Part shown: positions 1 through 11,389 of the stretch, piece after piece | Position numbering within the stretch: the stretch's first letter is position 1 | How the letters are laid out: every line of letters starts with the position of its first letter | Assembly: GCA_023213395.1 (NCBI GenBank) | Contig: CM041465.1 | Span: 37,765,741 to 37,829,740 of the forward strand | Length of the DNA stretch: 64,000 bases | Source of the DNA: Cycas panzhihuaensis | Lineage: Eukaryota > Cycadophyta | Direction of reading: 5' to 3' | The notes under the pieces: generated by a model | Seen by the model: the letters and a program-made list of their open reading frames with translations, nothing else | The model's database searches: none | Told to the model about the DNA's origin: nothing | Program-made: the position numbers and the translations under genes

Positions 1-99
1 TATGTTCTTAAGATCTATTTTGATTATGAAAGTTAGTTCTTCCTTAGTACCTCTAATTTGGTGGTTGGTATCTTTGATAAGGTTCTTGATATTTTTATC

Positions 100-870
100 T
101 TAATTCTTAATATCTAGGATTTGATTCTTGATATATCCCTTGATTCCTTTCTCCTCTTCTAGGGGATGGATCCCTCCACCTAGAACTTTTTTCGGGGTTA
201 CTTTTCTTAATCCTCACCTTCATGGCAAAGGTATATTCTAATGTTTCATATCTACAATTCTTCTTTTCAACTACAAGAAGCATGGCACTCAATTGCTCAA
301 CCTTAGGGGCACTTAGATTCTTTGAAACTTTAGTGCTTATGGCTACCATTTCAAATCTTTTGACTTCTCCAACACATCTTAATATTCTTTCTACATCCCT
401 TTGTTTGGTCAATACTTCTCCTAGGAATCTTATCTAATTGACTAAGTCTTAGACCTTACTGATGAATTCATTGACACTTTCTCTTGGTGATATCTTTAAG
501 TTCTCAAATTTGCTTGTAAGGGATTGAAGCTTAGTAGATGTGGCTCCTTCATAAATCAACTTTAGAGTGTCATAAGCTTCCTTTGATATAGTTACTTCAC
601 TAACTTTAGGGAATATGTGGTCCTATAGAGCACAAAAAATAAGAGTTAAAACTCTACTTTCCTTTTTAACACATTCTCTATAAACTAGTTTCTCATATAA
701 AGTGGGTTCTTCACTAATGTTATCAATCCATCTTTGATAAATTCCCACATATCTTTAGCTGTGAAGATTGGTTTCATTCTTTTATTCTAATTAAAGAAAT
801 TGGTTCCATTAAATTTAGGTATGATCATGTTTCCAAAGTGTGTTGCCATTGTAAACTCAATTATCTTTAA
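100..870 (-). pseudogene. Ty1/copia-type gag relic (UBN2-like)
   Basis: On the minus strand, a Met near 855 opens a gag-like reading (MATHFGNMIIPKFNGTNF). It continues through WEFIKDGL, KVSEVTISKEAYDTL and KLQSLTSKFENLKISPRES, then LTKQRDVERILRC. This is the typical UBN2/DUF4219 gag of plant Ty1/copia elements: a tryptophan-rich N-terminus followed by helical capsid segments. At least four in-frame stops and one frame change break it. The longest open piece, about 101 codons, lies at 107-412. The gag would form the virus-like particle around the element RNA. The nucleocapsid zinc knuckle and pol would lie to the left, outside the window. Family assignment is firm; the element boundaries are not visible. 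Confidence 0.8.
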
Positions 871-3448
871 TGTACCAAAAAAAAATTAAATATATTTGTG
901 TCTTATCTACCTAAAGAGTTTCTAATCTAGAGTTCTAAGGCTTAGGGTCTCCAAGAAAAGTTCTTAGTTGCTATCTTATCTAATGGTATATACCCACAAG
1001 TGGTAAACCTGGGAGATATTATATCAGTACATGAGCTCAAGGCTTGATATACCTCATTACGTAAGCTACAAAGAATGTCAAAGACCCCCTCTAATTTGTT
1101 GGTCCACCTACATAAGATTTATGCCTAGTGACAGATCTATCGTTGAGGTCTTGACCAACCAAGACACTCACCCCCTTCGAATCTAGTTTGGTTTCTAAAC
1201 TATAAATAGAAAAAAGGTTCTCCACCTTAGTCTATCACCTATTACACCTAATAGCTAATGGTCTCATCAATAACTTAAAGTATAAAAAATGAGTATACAG
1301 GGTGGTAACTTTAGGGGTCCTAATTGTTCCCCGTATAAGATTAAAAAATAAGGTGGTTGATTTAGGAGCTATCCTATTAATATGTAAAAATTAATATTAA
1401 TTATGGTCTTCTTTATAAATAAGGTTCTTTTTACCAAATTTTAAAAAACTTGAAAGTAAATGAAATGAAATAAAATAAAATTAAACTAAATAAAGTAATT
1501 TAAGTTAGTAAAAGGGCTTAGAGAGCTCTTGTTTGTGAAAGTTTGACCCAAGATTATTTGTTTTACTTTTAAGAGAAAACATACACAAAAATCAACCACA
1601 AAATATATGAGTTAAAATAATAGACTAAAATCTACTAACAATGGTTAGTACAATAATATAACATTAATATCCTTAAAGAAACTTGAAAAATATTAAAAAA
1701 ATACTCAAATAAAGATCAACTAAATAGGTCAACTTTGGTAGCTTAAAATCCATATAAAATAACTTCAAATTAATCTTAAACTAATTCTAAACTTAAAAGT
1801 ACTGAATTGTCTTTCTAACAATCTAAGCCATTTAAAAAACATACTCCTAGATTGAAAGTTATTGTAAAATGAGTAAAGACACCTCTTTATGGTAAAAAAA
1901 AACAAAGGAGAAGAACCTTAAGCCCCTTTGATAGATAAGCCCCTGGTCATCGAGTCACTACACATGATCACCTTCTAGCAGAAAGGGGAGGTTACAGACT
2001 TTAAAAATTAGAAAATATGACTAAATAACTTAAAATCCAAAATTATAAAAAGGAGCTTAATTAGATTTTAAATATGCCTTTTTTTAAAAGGATGAGATCA
2101 CATGGGAATAAAATAAGATCATCAACTAATAGGCAAAGGGAGTTGAACTTTACATTTTATTAAATTTAATTAAATATATTATAAATTTTATAAAAAATAT
2201 AAAATTAAATAATCTTTTAAACAAAAAATTAAAAAATTGTGCAGACCCACATGACTTACAGATTAAATTAATCAATAAAAAATGATTAGAAAAAAGACTA
2301 AAAATCAATTGATAGAATGATATCACAATTACATTAAAAAAATAAAAAATATAAATATTTAAAAAAAAAATTGTAAAGAAAAATATAAATGGATGATAAG
2401 GGTTTTAACATAATAGAGAGTTAAAGAGCTTCAAAAGATAAAATCTCACAAGCGAAGTGATGAAATTTCAGTCTATTTTCTCCACTATAGATAGAACTCT
2501 ACTAGAATTAGAATGAGTGGTTATGTATGTTGGATAATAGAACTTGCAATAAGATATTCACAAACAGAACAAAACACACTTCCATAGGATTGAACGGTAC
2601 CCTTAAGGTACCTCCATTATATTAACAAAACATCATTACAATAAATTCAATATGATACACAATGTTGTGCATTTATAATACATGTCATGATGGAGAGAGT
2701 GAGACCCACTTGCATGTGAGACAAAACAAATGTTCATTAATATTCCAACAATATAGTATATAGATCTTGTTGTTCTCATATTTTGCTTATTTAACAAGTG
2801 GAAAAATCTTGATGAAGTCAAGGATAATGGCTCAGTCCTTAGTCTTGAAAAATAAAAATGATTAGATTGTAAAAAAAGTATCTTAATTTCTGCTTAAAAA
2901 ACTTCTTTAGACTAGTATAGACTGGAAGCAATAATATATGTTGAAGATATATTGGATCACTTACAAAATATATTAATGGTTAAGCATGCGGGAGATTGGA
3001 TCATGTATGGACTGCAACTTCATCAACATGCATAATGTTTTCAATAAAAAGTAGTAAATAACCAAGACTAGTCAAGATGGCTTGAGAATGAACTGCAGAT
3101 AGTCCACATAAAATATGTAGTATTCAACAGGAGCAGAGATAAGTAGTCTACGAAGTAGAAAATAGGCCACAAATGTAAATAATCATGTTGAGTATGCAGA
3201 GAAAAGAAAATAATGTAATATAAAAAAATACTAATCACAAAGTATCGGTCATATAATATAAATATATTTGAATCTTAAAGGTACATGAATCTTTAGGTTC
3301 TAAATACCGTGAAAGATGTTGCAGATAATAATAATTCACACTACATAATATAGAATGCATACATACACAATATTAATATAAATGCAGACTATAAAACATT
3401 AATCTTCATAATAATAATCAATAAGTAGGCTTTGTAAGCAATTAAAGT
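871..3448. other. No gene seen; AT-rich, probably transposon leader
   Basis: No reading frame here resembles a known protein. The stretch is very AT-rich with many A-runs. A TATAAATA sequence near 1203 and a slightly more GC-rich patch at 1000-1240 could belong to a decayed LTR or leader upstream of the minus-strand gag at 100-870, but no repeat partner is visible in the window. The 61-codon open frame at 2636-2821 looks random. Confidence 0.5.
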
Positions 3449-3463
3449 GGCTTTGATACCAAA
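3449..3463 (-). other. Putative primer-binding site, minus strand
   Basis: Read on the minus strand this is TTTGGTATCAAAGCC, close to the initiator-Met-tRNA primer site (TGGTATCAGAGC) used by most plant LTR elements. It directly abuts a possible LTR end at 3464, so a minus-strand LTR element seems to start here and run to the left. Its gag could be the relic at 100-870, but the 2.6-kb gap is long for a leader and may contain other insertions. Confidence 0.5.
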
Positions 3464-3619
3464 TGATGGATGCACGAGGTTAGAGCATAATCAGATTACA
3501 ACAAAGCCATTAAAAAAAATATTAACAAATTTCCAAAATATAGGAAGTATTCAAAAACATCTTTAGGCCATCAAGCCCAATTAAATAGATGGGTCATTGG
3601 GCTTGCCCAACATCTATCA
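3464..3619 (-). mobile_element. Candidate short LTR (about 156 bp)
   Basis: The segment is bounded by near-perfect inverted ends: TGATGGATG at the left and CATCTATCA at the right, with one mismatch. A primer-site sequence lies immediately outside the left end. This is the geometry of a 5' LTR on the minus strand. No second copy was found in the window, so the call rests only on the ends and the primer site. Confidence 0.35.
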
Positions 3620-3744
3620 TTATTAGTATTAAAAAACACCATTAAAATATATGAGTAGGTTGGCTAGGGTAGGCTAAAGTCAGCTCCACACCACCTAATG
3701 TCAACAACCCATTTAGAATCAAATTTAATAAACATTATTTGACA

Positions 3745-4254
3745 TATATATAATAGGATCTAACAATTGGTAAGCTTTACTTTCTTCATTATAACTAATA
3801 AATATAGATCTAGAGCTTTTTAGATCAAGTTTTTAGTATTTCTCTTTAGGAACATATGCCCAAGTAATGCTTCTAAAGACTCTTGGGTGCTTTATTGATG
3901 GTTCATGACCAAATCACTTTTATTCTAGTGTAAAACTATTTAATACTTTAATTAGTAATATATTTAACAAATAACTAAAGCAAGTTATTACTTCATCCCA
4001 TAATTTTAGATCAAAAACTTTTATATGTAATATGCATCTAGTTATTTCTACCAATGTATGGTTCTTGCATTTAGCAATATTGTTTTATTAGAGAGTATAA
4101 ATAATGGAATGTTGAAATCTTATTTTGTTCTTTTTATAGAAAGAAGTAAATTCATTGCTACTCTTTAGCATTATCTGATCTAAAGATTTTACTTTTAAAG
4201 TTTGACTAATTTTTAACTAAAGTTTTAAACTCAATAAAAATATTAAAAACTTGA
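3745..4254 (-). pseudogene. Copia integrase fragment, unit A (left part)
   Basis: The minus-strand sequence matches the integrase core and C-terminus found in units B-E of the array (10490-11044, 12650-13211, 15520-16086, 19480-20100). It includes the block equivalent to VFRSIVWAH and the segment around 'FIGYS.E.KAY'. Homology stops near 3745, where unrelated sequence begins. The right-hand continuation of the same integrase is at 8054-8105; the two parts are separated by the inserted LTR dimer at 4255-8053. CTTGA at 4250-4254 is the left target duplication of that insertion. Stops and frameshifts show it is non-functional. Confidence 0.75.
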
Positions 4255-4500
4255 TATTATGATCCTTTACTATATGAGGTTACTTTTATTATAATTATCC
4301 CACATGCATAAGTCTATGAGATGGACATCCTTAATAGCCCTATATATATGTATGTAATATATAAGTGGAATTATCATTGAGTATTTATAATCTTATATTA
4401 TTGAATGTTCTTTGAAACTTCATCTTCTTCTTTTTCTTTTGTTTATTATTTTCACTTTCTATTTCTCTATGTTGAATGGTTATAGGAAAGGTTTATAACA
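4255..4500 (+). repeat. LTR 1 of the gag-only dimer
   Basis: The LTR starts TATTATGATCC (TG decayed to TA; the third copy has TGTTATGATCC) and ends TTTATAACA. It is 246 bp long. It is preceded by the target duplication CTTGA and followed directly by the primer site. Confidence 0.88.
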
Positions 4501-4516
4501 ATTGGTATCAAAACAG
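4501..4516 (+). other. Primer-binding site of dimer copy 1
   Basis: ATTGGTATCAAAACAG follows the LTR end directly. It matches the initiator-Met-tRNA primer pattern TGGTATCAGAGC with small changes. The equivalent site in copy 2 (from 6302) has decayed to TTAGTATTGGAATG. Confidence 0.75.
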
Positions 4517-5210
4517 TAATATGCGAGGTGTCGTCAAGGGTTTTAAGGCATATCCATGGGAATAAATATTAAAATTTCTAAAACATAATGGTAAATTTGA
4601 GATAAAATATTTCATCCTACAAATTTTGAGAGGTCACACTCTAGATTTTTGGGATGAATGTGTAAAAATTACAATAAATTTAATTTTGGCCTACTTTTCC
4701 ATCATCGTATTTTTAGGATGGATCTACTACCTCAAATTCAAAGAGCTATAACTTTAGCTATAATATCCAAATGACCTTAAATTTTTTATAATTCTAATCA
4801 ATTTTTAATTTACTTGCTAACAAAAGTAGTTTGGGATTGATCAAAGTTTAGATTAGAAAGTTATTAGCATTTTACTAGTAAGTACTATTGTAGTCCCTAG
4901 AAACCCTAGCTATGAATTTCTTAAAAAGGTCATAACTTTTTATCCAAATATTAGAATTTAATTTCGTCCAAACCATTAGAATCATATTTTTAAGGTTATT
5001 ATTTTAATCTATATTTTATATATTTTTAAGCTATATTTCTTTAGAGATAATTTTTTTTTTTTTAATTTAAGGGTTTTATATTATACTTTCTTAGTCATTC
5101 AGACTTTGGTCACAAAACCATTACTCTTGAGGCTTAATATATATTTTTATATAAAACGTAGAGTATAATAGGCTATAAATACCTCCAATCTCTCCTACAT
5201 CCATATTATC

Positions 5211-6030
5211 ATGGTTATAGAAAGACCCATACCACAGATCTTTAATATAGATGGAACTCTTTTCACAAATGATTGGGTTAAAGATATGGATGCATATTTA
5301 AAATCACTTGATGATGACTACATGAACAACAAAAAGATGACTAAAGTAGCTTCATTGCATCTACAATAAGAGACTTACCTTTAGTTTAAAAAGTGGCATA
5401 GCACAACTCGTCTATTCAATTTATTTTTTACGACTACAATCAATTATCTGTCTTAAATACAATGTTTCTTAGTGGAAAGAGATGCAAAACCTTAAATAAG
5501 AAAGATAAGAAGTTAGCCAAATACTCAAGAGATTCAATTGTAATGTGGGATAAATAATTCTCCCTAATCCACAAAGTTAAACATAAAAAAAGACTGATGA
5601 GGAAGAAACTAAACATCAAGGGCAAATAACAGAAGTTGTTTAGCACCCTATGCCACTAGTTATACCCAAGGGCAAGGAAGAAAAAGCATCACTAATGGTT
5701 GAAAGATAAACTAAAGTAGGACCATATTAGCATCCATAATATCAAGAGGCCTAACATGAAAAAACTTATTAAGCAAGGCCCTTATCAACTACATACACTA
5801 AGAAAATACAATATTCAAGCTTAAGGTTTCAATATTATAGATATCTAAAGCATATGAGAGGACATCTAGAGTGTATTAAAATCAACTTGGGATGGATAAA
5901 TCCCCATTCCATACATAATTTTTCTAACAACCTTTGTAAGAGTTATCAATTGGATAATAGTAATAGGAGGTGGTCAAATGTATTATTATATCAAGATGCT
6001 TCGAGGATGAAGCATTTTAAGGGGGGAGGC
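5211..6030 (+). pseudogene. gag-like gene of dimer copy 1
   Basis: The start at ATG 5211 is supported by the aligned ATG in copy 2 (7006). The N-terminus reads MVIERPIPQIFNIDGTLF, then a VKDMDAYLKSLDDD segment and a KMTKVASLHLQ segment. This resembles the start of a retrotransposon capsid domain. Downstream the frame is broken by several stops. The last part, a lysine/serine/proline-rich tail (60-codon open piece at 5854-6039), ends in DASRMKHFKGGG just before the LTR. No zinc knuckle was found. It would supply particle protein only. Family (Ty3/gypsy versus other) is inferred from the 3' end layout. Confidence 0.6.
6019..6030 (+). other. Polypurine tract, dimer copy 1
   Basis: AAGGGGGGAGGC lies directly before the central LTR. 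It corresponds to the plus-strand priming tract. Copy 2 has an equivalent G-rich tract at 7799-7811. Confidence 0.75.
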
Positions 6031-6031
6031 A

Positions 6032-6114
6032 AGTTATAGTCCTTCACCATATGAGGTTACTTTTATGGTAATTATCCCACATGCATAAGTCTAAGAGATA
6101 AATAACCTTAATAT

Positions 6115-6165
<51 letters not shown>

Positions 6166-6301
6166 TGGTATCATCATTGAGTATTTGTAATCTTATGTTA
6201 ATGAATATTTTTTGAAACTTCATCTCCTTCTTTATCTTTTATCTATTATTTTCTCTTTTTATTTCTCTATGTTAAATGGTTACAGGAATAGGTTCATAAT
6301 A
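6032..6301 (+). repeat. Central LTR of the dimer, with (AT)n expansion
   Basis: It aligns to LTRs 1 and 3 over its whole length. It is longer (270 bp) because of an AT dinucleotide run at about 6115-6163. The terminal TG has become AG and the terminal CA has become TA. The central LTR serves as 3' LTR for copy 1 and 5' LTR for copy 2. Confidence 0.85.
6115..6163. repeat. (AT)n microsatellite
   Basis: About 24 uninterrupted AT dinucleotides. They replace a short TATATATGTATGTAAT-like stretch in LTR 1, so this is local slippage growth inside an LTR. Confidence 0.95.
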
Positions 6302-7005
6302 ATTAGTATTGGAATGACAATCTAGAAGGTGTTATCAAGGGTTTGAAGGTATATTTGAGAGAATAAATATTCAAATTTTCTAAAAAATAATGGTGAATTT
6401 GAGACAAAATAGCTTGTCTTATAAATTTTGAGTGGTCACACTATAGATTTTGGGGTGAAAGTGTAAAAATTACAATAAATTTAATTTCAACCTACTTTTC
6501 CATCATCGTATTTTTGTGATAGATTTACTACTTCAACTTTAAAGAGATATAGATTTACCTATAGGTATCTAAATAACCTTTTTTTTATTATTATTCTATA
6601 TATTTTTTAATTTAATTTTCAATGGAAGTAGTTTGAGGTTTATCAGAGTTTGGAGTAGAAAGTTATTTTTATTTTTCCAACAAGTACTAGTGTAGTCCCT
6701 AAAAACTCTAGTTGTAAATTTCTTAAAAAGGTCATAACTTTTTATCCAAATTTTGATTTTTATTAAACCATTAAAATTATATTTTAAAGGCTATCATTTT
6801 AATCTATATTTTATATATTTTTGAGCTATATTTTTTTTAGAGATAATATTTTTTTTTAAATTTAAGGGTTTCATATTATACTTTCTTGGTCATTCAAACT
6901 TTGGTTATAAAACTATTACTCTTGAGGCCTAATATATATTTTTATATCAAAATTAGGGGGTAACAGGATATAGACACCCCTAATCTCTTTTACATCTATA
7001 TTATC

Positions 7006-7811
7006 ATGGCTACAGAAAGACCCATACTACACATCTTTAATGCAGATGAAACTCTTTTCACAAATGATTAGGTTAAAGATATAGATGCATATTTAAAATT
7101 ATTTAATGATGACTAACAACAAAGAGATGACCAAAGTAGCCTCATTGTATCTACAAGAAGATGCTTATATTTAGTTTAAGGAATGGTATAACATAGCTTG
7201 TCTATTCAATTCATTTTTATAGCTATAATCAACTATCTATCTTAAATATAATGCTTCTTAGTAAAAAGAGACGTAAAACCTTGAGAAAGAAAAATAAGAA
7301 ACTCACTAAATACTCAAGAGGTTCAATTGTAAGGTGGGACAAGGAATTCCATAAAGTCAAGCATAAAAGAAGAATGATGAGGAAGAAACTAAACATTAAG
7401 AGCAAGTAGTAGAAGCTATTTACCACCCAACACCACTAGTTGTACCTAAGGACAAGGAAGAAAAAGCATCACCAATGGTTAAAAAATAAACTGAAGTGGA
7501 ACCATATTAGCATCCACATTATTAAGAGGCTCAATGTGATAAAACTTATCAAGTAAGACCTTCATCAACTATATACACCAGGCAAACATAACATTCAAGC
7601 TTAAGGTTTCAACATTATAGATATCTAAAGTATATTAAAGGATATCTAGAGTGTATTAAAATCAACTTATGATGGATAGATCCTCATTCCATATGTAACT
7701 TTTCTAATAACCTCCACAAGAGTTAACAATTAAATAATAGTAACAGAAGGTGGTCACATATATCATTATATCAGGGTGCTTCAAGGGTGAAGCTTTTTAA
7801 GGGGGAGGGCA
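7006..7811 (+). pseudogene. gag-like gene of dimer copy 2
   Basis: ATG 7006 opens MATERPILHIFNADETLF. The frame then hits a TAG where copy 1 has a tryptophan (TND-W-VKD), followed by DIDAYLKLFNDD. The downstream part aligns with copy 1, including the KHQ-rich and proline/tyrosine-rich tail and the G-run before the LTR. It has extra stops, so it is non-functional. The differences from copy 1 mean the two halves have diverged for a long time. Confidence 0.6.
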
Positions 7812-8053
7812 TGTTATGATCCTTCACCATATGAGGTTACTTTTATGGTAATTATCCCACATGTATAATTCTAAAGATGAGTAGCCTTACTAGTCCTGTG
7901 TGTGTATAATGTATAAGTAACATCATCATTGAGTATTTGTAATCTTTTATTAATGAATATTCTTTAAAACTTCATCTCTTTCTGTATTTATTATTTATTA
8001 TTTTCTCTTTCTATTTCTCTATATTAAATAGTTATAGAAACAGGTTCATAACA
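7812..8053 (+). repeat. LTR 3 of the gag-only dimer
   Basis: It starts TGTTATGATCC and ends TTCATAACA (242 bp), with intact TG...CA ends. The right-hand target duplication CTTGA follows at 8054-8058. It lacks the long AT run of the central LTR and has a short TGTGTGTATAATG stretch instead. Confidence 0.88.
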
Positions 8054-8105
8054 CTTGACTTCAAGTCTTTAATATGTAAACCTTACATTTTTTTGACAAA
8101 TTATA

Positions 8106-8440
8106 TATAAAACATTTACCAAATATTATAAAGGATATTGGACAAGTGGAAAACCATTCAACGGAAAAAAAATCACTTTGAAAAATATATATTTTATAGA
8201 TATCAAAACATATATTATAGGCTATCAATATCTCATCCTCTCTGGTTTTAGTTAGCCTCACCAGCCTATCCAATCTGATACATAGTGCACCTTGCATAAT
8301 TTTAATGAGAATGAAAATATAAAGTTCATTAGATGGACAACTTTCCATTTACCAAACTTTTAATAAAATATCAATTGAATATATAAATATTTTACAAAGA
8401 TAATATTACAAAATATTAATGTATAATATTAATTCTAACA
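8106..8440 (-). repeat. Copia array LTR A
   Basis: A 335-bp block homologous to 11045-11380, 13212-13547, 16087-16407 and 27529-27863. On the minus strand it begins TGTTAGAATTAATA after a purine tract (AAAGGAGGA, 8441-8449). This is the layout of a 3' LTR for unit B and a 5' LTR for unit A. The other end is followed directly by integrase sequence (8105 down to 8054), with no gag or primer site between. The exact end on that side is set only by the common TG..CA alignment. Confidence 0.75.
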
Positions 8441-8449
8441 TCCTCCTTT

Positions 8450-11044
8450 AATGTTATCTTTAATACAAAGGAAGAAGAACAACAAAGATAAAGACTTCCG
8501 TATGTCAATTCCCCTTTGATGAAGACTTTATTAACCTCCAATAATTCTCATAACTTTACAAATATGGCTTTTATAAAAGGCTTTATTAATATATCTGCAA
8601 TCTACAAATCTATATGATAGTAAGAGAGATTAATAGTATTATCATTTAAAAGATTACAAATAAAATATTAATGTAATTCTATATGTTTTATTCTAGAATG
8701 TACTATAGGACTAATTGCAACAGAAATAGCACATTCATTATTAACTTTAATTTGAATGAAAGAAGTAGAAGAAAAACTTAAGTTTATTTAATAATGATTT
8801 AATCCATAAAAATTCTTTGCTAGCTTCTACTAATGCATGATACTTAGCTTTTGTTGTAGATAAAGTAATAGATTGTATCTTTTACTTGACTATATAATAG
8901 AAGAAGAATTGAGAAAGAAAATATCTCTAGTTGTGACTTGCGATCATCAGAACTACCTGCCCAATCTAAATCTGTGTCACATGTCAACTTAATATTAAAA
9001 TTACAATAATTATAGGTTAAACTATAATAAATCATACCTTAATGATATTATAATATTAGTTTTATTACTTTCTAATATGATTCATGGGATTTTTATATAT
9101 ACCTAAAACATAAAACAATAGCATAGGAAATGTATAGACAAGTATGGGTTAAATATATAAGACTTCCAATTAATTGATGATATAAAGTAGGATCGCATGA
9201 ATACGTTTGGCAATCAATTAATAATTTAACATCTAATTGTAAAGGTGTTGGAGCTAGTTTTGAATTCTCCATATTAAATCATTTAATTAAGTAGTGAAGA
9301 AGGTCTAAGCCTATCATTTTAAATTTATCTATAAGGATAGATTTTAATTGAATAATATCAAAGAGTAAGGATTCAGTTATGATAATATCATTAACATATA
9401 AAATTATAATAAAACTTTCAATTAATTAACAAATTTATAAACTAAGAAAGTAGTGAAGAAGTCCTAAACCTATCATTTTAAATTTATCTATAAGGATAGA
9501 TTTTAATTGAATAATATCAAAGAGTAAGGATTCAGTTATGATAATATCATCAACATATAAAATTAAAATAGTAGTATTATTATTTTATCATTTAAAATGC
9601 ATATTAGGATCACTTATATGTTTATTATAACCATTTTGAATAAGATAATTATCTATCTTAATATACCAAGCCCGAGAGGCTTATTTAAAGTCATATAAAG
9701 TTTTTTTAACTTACAAATAAGGTTAGGATTATATAATAAACTATGGGGTTGGGACATGGAAATTTCTTCATCAAGGTCACCATTAAGAAAAGAATTCTTA
9801 ACATCCATCTAATGTATTTGCCAGTTAAACTTGTCAACAAGTACAATAATAATTTTAATAGTATTTATTTTAGTAATAGAGACAAAGGTTTTAGTATAAT
9901 CAATACCATCTATTTGGAAGAAGCCTTTTGCTACTAAGTGTACTTTATGCTTTTTGACAACTCCTTTAGAGTTATATTTAGTATGATAAATCCATTTATA
10001 GTCTACTAGATTTTTACTTAAAGGTAATAATACTAAGTCTTAAGTTAATTTTTTTAGAAGAGCCTTATACTCAATTTGCATGGCTTATTTTCATTGTAGA
10101 TTATTATGGGCTTCCTAAAAGATTTTAGGATTATTACTATCCATTACTTTATCTATTAAGGTAAAGTTGACTTAAAGTTTTTGTAATCTAGTTTTCCGAG
10201 TATTCAATAGATTACCAACATCTACACTAATAACAAACATGGTTATTTATTAAAAGGATGATTTGAAGAAGATGATGGATAATATTTATCAGATTTAGTT
10301 AGAGTCTAATTTTGGACTTATATTGATAAACTCTCAATGATTTCATTTTCTACTTGTTTTATAAAGAACAAGTTGAAATAATGTTAGTTAAAATATTTTC
10401 AACAGGAAGATCAATTTGATTAGAGTTAAAGTTTAATGAAGATCCTCCTTTATCAAAAATAATATCATACATAATTGAAATGGTATATGTGATAGGATCT
10501 AATAACTTATAAGCTTTACTTTATTTGTTGTAGCCAACGAAGATAAATCTAGAGTTTTTTTTATCAAAATTTTGGCATTTCTCTTTAGGAAAATGTACCC
10601 AAACAATGCTTCTAAAGACTCTCAAGTGTTTTATAAATGAATTACGACAAGACCACTTTTGTTCTAGCATAACATTATTTAAAGTTTAGTTGGTAATCTA
10701 TTTAATAGATAATTAGAGCAAGCTATTGATATAACCCATAATTTTAGATCAAGACCTTTTATATGTAACATGCATCTAGCTGTTTCTACCAATATATAGT
10801 TTTCATATTCAGTAACACTATTGTATTGAGGAGTGTAAGCAATAGAATACTAAAATATTATTCTATTCATTTTATAGAAAGAATTAAATTTATTACTTAG
10901 ATATTCTTTAGTATTATCTAATCTAAAGATTTTAATTTTAAAGTTTGATTAATTTTCAACTAAAGTTTTAAACTCAATAAAAATAGCAAAAACTTGACTT
11001 TAATTCTTTAACATATAAACCCAATATTTTCTAGAGAAATCATA
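8450..11044 (-). pseudogene. Copia array unit B: truncated integrase, RT and RNase H
   Basis: Read on the minus strand from 11044, the unit opens inside the integrase core (TYDFSRKYWVYMLK, then SDN-like RLDNTKEYLSNKF and YTPQYNSV). It passes to the integrase C-terminus and the linker near 10490. The RT follows, including WIYHTKYNSKG-like and LYVDDIIITES near 9541-9566, and then RNase H (TDLDWAGSSDDRKS near 8930-8990). It ends at the purine tract before LTR A. Gag, protease and the first part of integrase are missing. Part of the RT around the catalytic motif is duplicated (9291-9449 / 9450-9580). Many stops make it non-functional. Confidence 0.82.
9291..9580 (-). repeat. Local 159-bp tandem duplication inside the RT
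   Basis: The segment starting GTAGTGAAGAAG at 9291 repeats at 9450 with a 159-bp period. Both copies contain the RT catalytic motif. The right copy reads YVDD, the left copy YVND (D to N). The other array units have only one copy. Confidence 0.85.
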
Positions 11045-11380
11045 TGTAAACCATTCACCAAATATTACCCAAGATATTGGATAGGTGGAAAACTCCTATA
11101 GGGGGAAACAAACCACCTTAAAAAATAGATATTTTATAGATATCAAAATGCATATTATAAGCTATTAAAATCTCATCCTCTCTCTCTTTGGTCAGCCTCA
11201 CTAGCTTATTCAACCTAATACATAGTATAGCTCATATAATTTTAACGAGGATAAAAATATAAAATTCATTGGATGGATAATAATCCATTTACTAATCTTT
11301 TAATATAATATTAATTAAATACATAAATATTTTATAAAGATAACATTTTAAAATATTAATATAAAAAATTTATCGTAACA
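11045..11380 (-). repeat. Copia array LTR B
   Basis: A 336-bp copy of the array LTR. Its minus-strand start reads TGTTACGATAAATT after the purine tract AAAGAGGGA. Its minus-strand end abuts the truncated integrase of unit B, exactly as in the other units. Confidence 0.75.
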
Positions 11381-11389
11381 TCCCTCTTT

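Larger units (their letters stand above)
4255..8053 (+). mobile_element. Tandem dimer of a gag-only LTR retrotransposon
   Basis: Three homologous LTRs (4255-4500, 6032-6301, 7812-8053) enclose two homologous internal regions of about 1.53 and 1.51 kb, giving LTR-internal-LTR-internal-LTR. Five-base target duplications CTTGA flank the whole (4250-4254 and 8054-8058) and restore a continuous copia integrase when the insertion is removed. Each internal region has a primer site after the left LTR, a single gag-like frame and a purine tract before the next LTR. No protease, RT or integrase is present, so the element must have relied on enzymes from another element. The internal end (a DASRMKHFKGGG-like reading followed by a G-run) resembles the 3' end of Ty3/gypsy elements. 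Confidence 0.88.

Noticed and set aside
6115-6163. AT run as an origin or matrix-attachment signal
   Set aside because: The other two LTRs of the same element lack it, so it is simple slippage.
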